Origin: Cryobacterium sp. Y57
GTDB taxonomy: Bacteria; Actinomycetota; Actinomycetes; Actinomycetales; Microbacteriaceae
Assembly: GCF_002929505.1 (NCBI RefSeq)
Contig: NZ_PJJL01000062.1
Span: 58,048-122,047 of the forward strand
DNA length: 64,000 bases
Direction of reading: 5' to 3'
The notes under the pieces were generated by a model. It was not told the DNA's origin and ran no database searches. It saw only the letters and a program-made list of their open reading frames with translations. Within the stretch, counting starts at the first letter, position 1, and every line of letters begins with the position of its first letter. Position numbers and translations under genes: made by a program. Below are positions 36,505-43,131 of the stretch, piece after piece.

Positions 36505-37291
36505 AACGACCGGTCTCTCTCTGGTTGTGGTCTGCCGGGTTCCACCGCTTGGCCGGGGCTTTCTCGCCGCGCAGATCTTCCAGCAGCGCGGTAATGGCCA
36601 GCATCACGACTGCAGTTGCCTCGTTGAGCGTCGCCGTGTCGAGGCTCCGCCCGCGAAACTGGGAGAGGTCGATCGGGTCGCCGATTTTCACGGTGATGGT
36701 CTTACGTGGAAACAGGCTGATTTTCTTGGAATATCGTTCCATCAGGTGCTGGGCACCCCAGTGGGCGGCCGGCACGATGGGAATCCCCTGCTCAAGCGCG
36801 ATGCGAACGGCTCCGGTCTTGCCTCGCATCGGCCACAAGTCAGGGTCACGAGTCAGTGACCCCTCCGGATACACCACGACGATCTGACCCTTCTCGGCCA
36901 GACGCTGGGCGGCCTTGACCGGTTCGCTGCCGCGCACCGAACCGCCGCGCTGCACCGGAATCTGCCCGGACCTGCGCAGCACAGCACCGAAGACGGGAAT
37001 TTCAAAAACAGATGCTTTCGCCAGGAATCGAGGCAGCCGCCCCAACTTCCACGCTACGACTCCCATGACCACGGGGTCGATCTCGCTGTAGTGGTTGGGT
37101 GAGAGCACAAACGCGCCACTGCGCGGAAACTTGTGAGCGTCGATGATCTCATACCGGGCGGCGAGGTTCATCACCGGCAGGATCAGCCCGGCGAGAATCC
37201 AGAACGCGCTGGGCCTGCTCTTCTCCGACCGAATTCGAGACGGCGGTACGGATGACCCGGAAGCTATGGGCACGTCGTTATTTTCAGGCAC
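36494..37291 (-). CDS. plsC: 1-acyl-sn-glycerol-3-phosphate acyltransferase (PlsC family)
   Basis: A 265-residue membrane-associated acyltransferase. Motif I is SPNHYSEIDP (HX4D). GQIPVQRGGS, VVYPEGSLTRD and IPIVPAAHWG follow as motifs II–IV. One hydrophobic segment (ILAGLILPVMNLAARY) lies near the N-terminus. The GTG at 37291 follows the murA stop by 7 bp and is preferred; the longer open frame runs into murA. With gpsA it supplies early phospholipid synthesis. Confidence 0.9.
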   Translation of the reverse strand: MPENNDVPIASGSSVPPSRIRSEKSRPSAFWILAGLILPVMNLAARYEIIDAHKFPRSGAFVLSPNHYSEIDPVVMGVVAWKLGRLPRFLAKASVFEIPVFGAVLRRSGQIPVQRGGSVRGSEPVKAAQRLAEKGQIVVVYPEGSLTRDPDLWPMRGKTGAVRIALEQGIPIVPAAHWGAQHLMERYSKKISLFPRKTITVKIGDPIDLSQFRGRSLDTATLNEATAVVMLAITALLEDLRGEKAPAKRWNPADHNQRETGRFEA

Positions 37292-37298
37292 GCGCCTA

Positions 37299-38738
37299 TT
37301 ATCCTTCGAGATCGAAGTCCGCCCCCAAAAGCCGCAGCTTGCCGATGAAGTTCTCATACCCGCGGCTGATGATTCCCACATTACTGACCGTTGATGTGCC
37401 CTCGGCCGAAAGCGCCGCGATCAGGTGGCTGAAACCGCCGCGCAGGTCGGGCACGACGATGTCGGCGCCGTGCAGCTTCGTCGGACCGGTGATGACGGCC
37501 GAGTGATTGAAATTACGCTGGCCGAACCGGCACGTGTGCCCACCGAGGCATTCCTTATGAATTTGAATTGTCGCGCCCATTTCGACGAGCGCATCGACGA
37601 AGCCGAACCGCTGCTCGTATACTGTTTCGTGCACGATCGACGTTCCGTGTGCCTTGGTCAGCGCGATGACGAGCGGTTGCTGCCAGTCCGTCATGAAGCC
37701 GGGGTGGACGCCCGTTTCGATGATGACGGGCTTGAGGTCGCCACCGGGGTGATAGAAGCGGATCCCGTCGTCGCAGATGTCGAAGGCGCCACCGACCTTG
37801 CGGAAGACGTTGAGGAACGTGATCATCTCAGCCTGCCGGGCGCCACCAACGAAGATGTCTCCATCCGTGGCGAGTGCTGCGGCAGCCCAGCTGGCAGCCT
37901 CGTTGCGGTCGAACAGGGCGCGGTGGTTATAGCCCGCCAGGCGTTCGACGCCCTCGATGCGGATCACCCGATCAGTATCGACCGTGATGATGGCGCCCAT
38001 CTTCTGCAAAATATTGATGAGATCCATGATTTCAGGCTCGATTGCCGCGCCCTTGAGCTCGGTGAGACCTTCGGCCCTCACCGCGGTGAGCAGCACCTGC
38101 TCGGTGGCACCCACGCTCGGGTACGGCAGTTCAAGCTTGGCGCCCTTGAGACCGTTCGGCGCCGACATACGGATGCCGTTGGGCTGCTTTTCGACGACAG
38201 CACCAAACTTGCGCAGCACCTCGAGGTGAAAGTCGATCGGCCGGTCGCCGATGCGGCAGCCGCCGAGGTCGGGAATGAAGGCTTCGCCGAGCCGGTGCAA
38301 CAGCGGACCGCAGAACAGAATCGGGATGCGCGAGGAACCCGCGTGGGCGTCGATCGCGGCGAAGTGCGCGCTTTCCACGTTTGCCGGGTCAAGCACGAGG
38401 GTTCCGGGCTCATCACCCTCGGTCACATTGACGCCGTGCACCTCAAGCAGGCCGCGAACGATCCGAACATCACTGATGTTCGGAACGTCCTTGAGAACGC
38501 TGGGAGTTTCACCGAGCAGGGCGGCGACCATGGCCTTGGTGACGAGGTTCTTCGCCCCCTTCACGTCGACGCGACCGACCAGCGGGATACCGCCGCGGAT
38601 GGTGATTTTGTCGGCGGTGAGACCAACGGATGCCCCGTGGTTCTGAGCACTCCCCCGCCCGTTCGCGTCGTCGTGCTGCCTGGCGTCGATCAGATTTTTC
38701 GCCTCTTGATCACGCCGGGCTTCGCTGAGAGTGCTCAC
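37299..38738 (-). CDS. murA: UDP-N-acetylglucosamine 1-carboxyvinyltransferase
   Basis: A 479-residue enzyme for the first committed step of peptidoglycan synthesis. It begins with a polar tail of about 40 residues, then ITIRGGIPLVGRVDVKGAKNL. The fosfomycin-reactive cysteine is present in DLGGCRIGDRPIDFH, so the Cys-to-Asp resistance change is not seen. A GTG start at 38738 has aggta 5–9 nt upstream. Two copies of tgcaaattg lie in the short gap to leuD. Confidence 0.94.
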   Translation of the reverse strand: MSTLSEARRDQEAKNLIDARQHDDANGRGSAQNHGASVGLTADKITIRGGIPLVGRVDVKGAKNLVTKAMVAALLGETPSVLKDVPNISDVRIVRGLLEVHGVNVTEGDEPGTLVLDPANVESAHFAAIDAHAGSSRIPILFCGPLLHRLGEAFIPDLGGCRIGDRPIDFHLEVLRKFGAVVEKQPNGIRMSAPNGLKGAKLELPYPSVGATEQVLLTAVRAEGLTELKGAAIEPEIMDLINILQKMGAIITVDTDRVIRIEGVERLAGYNHRALFDRNEAASWAAAALATDGDIFVGGARQAEMITFLNVFRKVGGAFDICDDGIRFYHPGGDLKPVIIETGVHPGFMTDWQQPLVIALTKAHGTSIVHETVYEQRFGFVDALVEMGATIQIHKECLGGHTCRFGQRNFNHSAVITGPTKLHGADIVVPDLRGGFSHLIAALSAEGTSTVSNVGIISRGYENFIGKLRLLGADFDLEG

Positions 38739-38775
38739 AAAATACCTGTCCTAATGCAAATTGGTGCAATACAAA

Positions 38776-39402
38776 CTACTGCAAATTGACGCGGGCCGAA
38801 CCTGCGGAGAGCGCCGGAAGAGTACGCGGCAACCACGACTCTCGCGTCCCCTCAAATTCCTTGATCCGCGCTTCGTCACGCAGGGTCAGCCCGATGTCAT
38901 CGAGACCTTCGAGCAGCCGCCATCTAGTGTAATCGTCGATTTCGAAATTCACGGTCAGATCCCCGACACGCACTGTTTTACTCACCAGATCCACGGTCAA
39001 CTCCACCCCGGGAGCGCACTCGACCAGGTTCCACAGGGTTTCGGCATCCGCTTCGCTGATCTGGCCGGCGAGCAAGCCCTGCTTGCCGGAGTTTCCGCGA
39101 AAGATGTCGCCGAATCGGGGGCTCAGGACCACGTCGAAGCCGTAGTCCCGCAGCGCCCAGACGGCGTGTTCGCGCGATGAGCCAATTCCGAAGTCGGCCC
39201 CGGCGATAAGCACGCGACCGCCCTGGTATTCCTTCTTATTGATGACGAAGTCGGGGTCGAGACGCCACGCCGCGAATAATGCGTCTTCAAAACCGGTGCG
39301 CGTGACTCGCTTGAGATACACGGCTGGAATGATCTGGTCGGTATCGACATTGGAACGGCGCAGCGGCACCGCGATTCCGGTGACGGTGGTGAATTTCTGC
39401 AT
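38776..39402 (-). CDS. leuD: 3-isopropylmalate dehydratase small subunit
   Basis: A 208-residue subunit of isopropylmalate isomerase. It starts [27 protein letters not shown] and has the swivel-domain motif [22 protein letters not shown]. It lies 2 nt after leuC, so the two subunits are made in equal amounts. Confidence 0.95.
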   Translation of the reverse strand: MQKFTTVTGIAVPLRRSNVDTDQIIPAVYLKRVTRTGFEDALFAAWRLDPDFVINKKEYQGGRVLIAGADFGIGSSREHAVWALRDYGFDVVLSPRFGDIFRGNSGKQGLLAGQISEADAETLWNLVECAPGVELTVDLVSKTVRVGDLTVNFEIDDYTRWRLLEGLDDIGLTLRDEARIKEFEGTRESWLPRTLPALSAGSARVNLQ

Positions 39403-39404
39403 GG

Positions 39405-40865
39405 TTACTGGTCTCCAGCCTGGTCGAGATCCCACGGGCTACTGAGCGTGCCGCGAATGGCCGTGGCGGCAGCGACGAGCGGCGACACCAGGTGGGTGCG
39501 CCCTCCCTTTCCCTGTCGTCCTTCAAAGTTGCGGTTACTGGTCGACGCGCAGCGTTCGCCGGGCTCAAGCTGGTCTGGGTTCATGCCGAGGCACATCGAA
39601 CACCCGGCGAAGCGCCATTCGGCACCGAAGTCGAGGAAGATCTGGTCGAGCCCCTCGGCTTCGGCCTCGATGCGTACCCGGGCAGAACCGGGGACGACCA
39701 TCATGCGCAGTCCTTCGGCCTTGGTTTTGCCCTTGATGATTTCTGCGGCGGCGCGCAGGTCTTCGACCCGGCTATTGGTGCAGGAGCCGAGAAAAACGGT
39801 ATCGACCCGGATCTCCTTCATCGGGGTACCGGCCGCGAGATCCATGTATTCCAGAGCCCGCTCAGCCGCCGAGCGCTCGTTGGCGTCGACGATTTCGGCG
39901 GGATTCGGCACAGATCCACTCAGGGACACGCCTTGGCCGGGATTGGTACCCCAGGTGACGAACGGTTCGAGATCGTTCGCATCGATGATGACCTCGGCGT
40001 CATAGGTTGCGCCCTCGTCGGTGGCCAGGGTCTCCCAGTAGGCCACGGCAGCGTCCCAGTCGGCACCGCGGGGCGCGTGGGCACGCCCGTCAAGATAGTC
40101 ATAGGTGACCTGATCGGGGGCGACCATACCGGCGCGGGCGCCAGCCTCGATCGACATGTTGCAGATAGTCATGCGCCCCTCCATGGAGAGGGCTCGAATG
40201 GCCTCACCACGGTATTCGAGCACGTAACCGGTCCCCCCGCCGGTGCCGATCCTGGCAATCACGGCCAGGATGATGTCTTTTGCGGTGACCCCGGTGCGCA
40301 ACGTGCCGTTGACCGTGATGGCCATGGTCTTGAAGGGGTTCAACGGCAGAGTCTGGGTGGCCATGACATGCTCGACCTCGCTCGTGCCGATACCAAGCGC
40401 CATGGCACCGAAGGCACCGTGGGTGGAGGTGTGCGAGTCGCCGCACACCACGGTGATTCCCGGTTGGGTCAGGCCGAGCTGCGGGCCGACAACGTGCACG
40501 ATGCCCTGTTCGATGTCACCGAGCGAGTGCAGACGCACACCGTATTCGGCGCAGTTGCGGCGCAGAGTCTCGATCTGCGTGCGGCTGGTGAGGTCCGCGA
40601 TCGGCTTGTCGATGGCGAGCGTTGGCGTGTTGTGGTCCTCGGTCGCGATAGTCAGATCGGGCCGACGCAGCATTCGATTGGACAGGCGCAGGCCGTCGAA
40701 GGCCTGCGGGCTGGTGACCTCGTGCAGCAGGTGCAGGTCGATATAGATCAGGTCTGGCGTGCCATCCTCACCCTTGGTGACGAGGTGCTTGTCCCAAACC
40801 TTCTCGGCCAGGGTACGAAGGCCGGTGCCGGAGTGTTTTTTCGAAGTGGATATTACGTTGGTCAT
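39405..40865 (-). CDS. leuC: 3-isopropylmalate dehydratase large subunit
   Basis: A 486-residue aconitase-family enzyme. It has [42 protein letters not shown], the first cluster cysteine in [17 protein letters not shown], and the C-x2-C pair in [13 protein letters not shown]. The ATG at 40865 has gaggaag 9 nt upstream, a stronger start than the ATG at 40883. A leucine-rich leader peptide and a hairpin precede it, so leuCD expression probably responds to leucine. Confidence 0.95.
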   Translation of the reverse strand: MTNVISTSKKHSGTGLRTLAEKVWDKHLVTKGEDGTPDLIYIDLHLLHEVTSPQAFDGLRLSNRMLRRPDLTIATEDHNTPTLAIDKPIADLTSRTQIETLRRNCAEYGVRLHSLGDIEQGIVHVVGPQLGLTQPGITVVCGDSHTSTHGAFGAMALGIGTSEVEHVMATQTLPLNPFKTMAITVNGTLRTGVTAKDIILAVIARIGTGGGTGYVLEYRGEAIRALSMEGRMTICNMSIEAGARAGMVAPDQVTYDYLDGRAHAPRGADWDAAVAYWETLATDEGATYDAEVIIDANDLEPFVTWGTNPGQGVSLSGSVPNPAEIVDANERSAAERALEYMDLAAGTPMKEIRVDTVFLGSCTNSRVEDLRAAAEIIKGKTKAEGLRMMVVPGSARVRIEAEAEGLDQIFLDFGAEWRFAGCSMCLGMNPDQLEPGERCASTSNRNFEGRQGKGGRTHLVSPLVAAATAIRGTLSSPWDLDQAGDQ

Positions 40866-40874
40866 TTTGAGCGT

Positions 40875-40958
40875 CTTCCTCACGAATCGATGGCAGCCAC
40901 GCTGAACGCCGCGACGAGGGAGGCCTCAGGACAGGGACTCGTCGCGGCACAGAAGAAG
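40875..40958 (-). promoter_or_regulatory. Leucine attenuator-like leader structure of leuCD
   Basis: In the transcript ccgcgacgag (40947–40938) pairs perfectly with ctcgtcgcgg (40918–40909), giving a 10-bp stem whose 5' arm lies in the leader-peptide codons Cys9–Glu12. Outside it, the Leu codons cttcttc (40958–40952) can pair with the leuC Shine-Dalgarno gaggaag (40881–40875) over 7 bp with one G·U. A ribosome paused on those Leu codons would break this pairing and expose the leuC start. The mechanism is inferred; the pairings are read directly. Confidence 0.65.
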
Positions 40959-40973
40959 TCGGCTCAGCACCAT
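40926..40973 (-). CDS. Leucine leader peptide (leuL-like)
   Basis: A 15-codon frame, MVLSRLLLCRDESLS, with five leucines, three of them consecutive (ctt ctt ctg). A TACCCT hexamer (40985–40980) ends 6 bp before the ATG, so transcription should begin at or next to the start codon and the peptide would be leaderless. The stop falls in the loop of the downstream hairpin. This layout matches leucine attenuation leaders predicted in other actinobacteria. The -35 box is unclear. Confidence 0.7.
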   Translation of the reverse strand: MVLSRLLLCRDESLS

Positions 40974-41029
40974 GGCTTCAGGGTAACACCTCGCCTAGCC
41001 GCTCAGCTCGCGAACACTTGCGCGACCGG

Positions 41030-41821
41030 TCAGTCGAACGTTGATTCCACGTAGACGACGCTGACGTTATCGCGTCCGCCGTGCTCGATGGCTTCGTCAA
41101 CGAGAATGTCAGCGACGCTGCGCCCCGCGGCATCCAGGCCAATGTCCATGGCCAAGACCTCCGCGATCGCCGCATCATCAAGTTCTTTGGTCAGCCCGTC
41201 GGAGCAGATCAAAAAGGATTGCCGTCCGAGGGCCGGCAGCAGCCAGACGTCGGCATCGACAAACTCGTCGGCGCCGATCGCCCGGGTGATGACGTTGCGC
41301 TCGGGGTGTTTCTCGGCGTCGTCGACCGAAATCAGGCCAGCGTCGACCATCTCCTGCACTGCGGAGTGGTCGATGGACAACTGGGCCAAAACACCGTCGG
41401 TCCAGGTGTAGACGCGGGAATCGCCGACGTTGAAGGCCATCCAGTGGTAGCCGACGTCATCGCCGGCGTCGACGAAGGCGATGCCGGCGAGGGTGGTGCC
41501 CGACACTGCAGTGCCGTAGTCATCGGCCGCGCTTAGATCGCGTACGGCGTCATTCGACGAGTGGATGGCGTCGAGGATGCGTTCCGGCGTCGAGGGCGAA
41601 TCGCGGGCGATGTGCTCGTCGAACACCCGAAGTACGGTCTGGCTGGCGACCTCACCCCGGGCGTGGCCGCCCATACCGTCAGCCACGAGGAATACTGGGG
41701 ACTGCGCGAACACGCTGTCCTCGTTGACCTTGCGCACGCTGCCGACATCGGTGCGCTCGCTGAAAGAGAAACGGGCGACAGCACTGGAAAGCTCGATCAT
41801 GCTCTGCCGGTGCTCAGTCAT
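41030..41821 (-). CDS. PP2C-family serine/threonine phosphatase
   Basis: A 263-residue soluble metal-dependent phosphatase. PP2C motifs are present: TDVGSVRKVNEDS, FLVADGMGGHARGEVAS, FNVGDSRVYTW, FLICSDGLTKELDD and GGRDNVSVVYVES, covering the metal-binding aspartates. The ATG at 41821 has gggag 6–10 nt upstream. It has no membrane segment, unlike the PstP paralogue near the cell-division locus, so it is probably a second soluble PP2C. Its targets are not shown by the context. Confidence 0.92.
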   Translation of the reverse strand: MTEHRQSMIELSSAVARFSFSERTDVGSVRKVNEDSVFAQSPVFLVADGMGGHARGEVASQTVLRVFDEHIARDSPSTPERILDAIHSSNDAVRDLSAADDYGTAVSGTTLAGIAFVDAGDDVGYHWMAFNVGDSRVYTWTDGVLAQLSIDHSAVQEMVDAGLISVDDAEKHPERNVITRAIGADEFVDADVWLLPALGRQSFLICSDGLTKELDDAAIAEVLAMDIGLDAAGRSVADILVDEAIEHGGRDNVSVVYVESTFD

Positions 41822-41858
41822 GAGAGCTCCCCGTTCGCCGTCGCCCGGTCTCCATCAG

Positions 41859-42884
41859 TCATTCGTTGGCGTTTACCGAAATCTCTTCGACCAGCGTGTG
41901 GCCACGCTTTTTGGCATCGTGACCAGCCTTGATCAGGCTCGCCACGGTGGCCACGGCCATACTGCCGATAATCACGCCGAGCGAGGTCCAGGTGCCGATC
42001 TCGGGCGCCCACAAGATGGGATCGCCATTATTGATGAAGAAGACCTCGTTGGTGTGCATCGCGTGCAGCACGAGCTTGACGCCGATGAAGCCGAGGATGA
42101 CGGCGATGCCGTACTTGAGGTATTCGAGACGTTCGAGTAGTCCGCCGAGGAGAAAGTACAGCTGGCGGAGGCCCATAAGGGCGAAGATATTGGCCGTGAA
42201 CACGATGAACGGGCTCGTCGTGATGCCGAAGATCGCTGGAATGGAATCGAGGGCGAAGATGAGATCGGTGGTGCCGATCGCGATGAACACGATCAGCATC
42301 GGCGTGAAGATCTTCTTGCCGTCGACCAGCGTGCGAACCTTGGAGCCGTCGAATTCTGATGAGATACGAATGCGGCGGCGGAGCAGACGAATGACGCCGT
42401 TCTCTTTTTCTTCCGTTTCTGATTCCGAGGAGAACGCTTGCTTCACGGCGGTGTAAAACAGGAACGCGCCGAAGATGTAGAAGATCCAGGCATAGCTTTC
42501 GATCAGCTGGGCGCCGAGCAGAATGAAGATTCCGCGCAGTACGAGAGCGATGATGATTCCCACCATCAGCACTTCCTGCTGGTATTTTCGCGGCACGGAG
42601 AATCGGGCCATGATGATGACAAAAACAAACAGGTTATCGATCGACAGGCTGTACTCGGTCAGCCAACCGGCGAGAAATTGACCGGCATGTTCAGCGTCAC
42701 CGAGAACCAGCATCAAGAGCGCGAAAATGAGCGCGAGCCCAACGTAGAACGCGACCCAGAGGCCAGCCTCGCGCATGCTCGGAACGTGCGGGCGCTTGTA
42801 GACGATGAGAAGGTCAGCGACCAGAATAAGGGTCAAAACGACCAATGATCCAGCTTCGAACCAGAGAGGGAGGGCGAGTTCCAC
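41859..42884 (-). CDS. TerC-family membrane protein (probable metal exporter)
   Basis: A 341-residue integral membrane protein with about eight helices. TerC signatures with intramembrane acids are SLSIDNLFVFVIIMARF and GTTDLIFALDSIPAIFGIT. A charged cytoplasmic loop of about 45 residues (SSESETEEKENG) sits mid-protein. TerC proteins are linked to tellurite resistance and manganese export. Here a Mn-sensing yybP-ykoY riboswitch lies directly upstream, which supports manganese efflux. Confidence 0.92.
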   Translation of the reverse strand: MELALPLWFEAGSLVVLTLILVADLLIVYKRPHVPSMREAGLWVAFYVGLALIFALLMLVLGDAEHAGQFLAGWLTEYSLSIDNLFVFVIIMARFSVPRKYQQEVLMVGIIIALVLRGIFILLGAQLIESYAWIFYIFGAFLFYTAVKQAFSSESETEEKENGVIRLLRRRIRISSEFDGSKVRTLVDGKKIFTPMLIVFIAIGTTDLIFALDSIPAIFGITTSPFIVFTANIFALMGLRQLYFLLGGLLERLEYLKYGIAVILGFIGVKLVLHAMHTNEVFFINNGDPILWAPEIGTWTSLGVIIGSMAVATVASLIKAGHDAKKRGHTLVEEISVNANE

Positions 42885-42928
42885 GGGGGCCTTTCAAGAA
42901 AATAACGGGAATCGGGGATGGCAGAACC

Positions 42929-43064
42929 CGAAAGTCTCTCCCGCACCGAAAACGCCCAAACGGAGCCAATCGATACCACCGCGACCGGGGCCCCACCAGT
43001 GCGGCCCGTATTGACGATCGCGATATAGAACCCGATCGGGCCCAGAGGGATACTCCCCTTCGCT
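42929..43064 (-). ncRNA. yybP-ykoY manganese riboswitch
   Basis: The minus-strand leader of the TerC gene has the conserved elements in order: aaggggagta (43060–43051) followed by ccc, the L3 segment gtcaatacgggc (43015–43004), and gagagacttt (42940–42931), which closes the P1 stem against cgaag at the 5' end. The regulated gene type fits this class. A GC-rich segment with u-rich sequence (gttattttcttg) follows before the ATG and may be the expression platform. Identification is by motif recall, without a covariance search. Confidence 0.78.
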
Positions 43065-43070
43065 CGCAAA

Positions 43071-43076
43071 ATTCTA
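43071..43076 (-). promoter_or_regulatory. -10 box of the TerC/riboswitch transcript
   Basis: The hexamer TAGAAT on the minus strand places the transcription start at about 43064–43066, exactly at the 5' edge of the riboswitch P1 stem. The -35 region is GC-rich with no clear consensus. Confidence 0.6.
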
Positions 43077-43131
43077 TCAGTGCGGCGGCCCCGCGCGTGC
43101 ACGGTCGAAGAGGCTCGGGTGCGCAGACTAC

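Noticed and set aside
37425..38789. 454-residue plus-strand open frame opposite murA
   Set aside because: Antisense shadow of murA with no coding features.
39492..41054. 520-residue plus-strand open frame opposite leuC
   Set aside because: It mirrors leuC codons and also spans the leader region; sequence is low-complexity Gly/Asp/Val and matches nothing.
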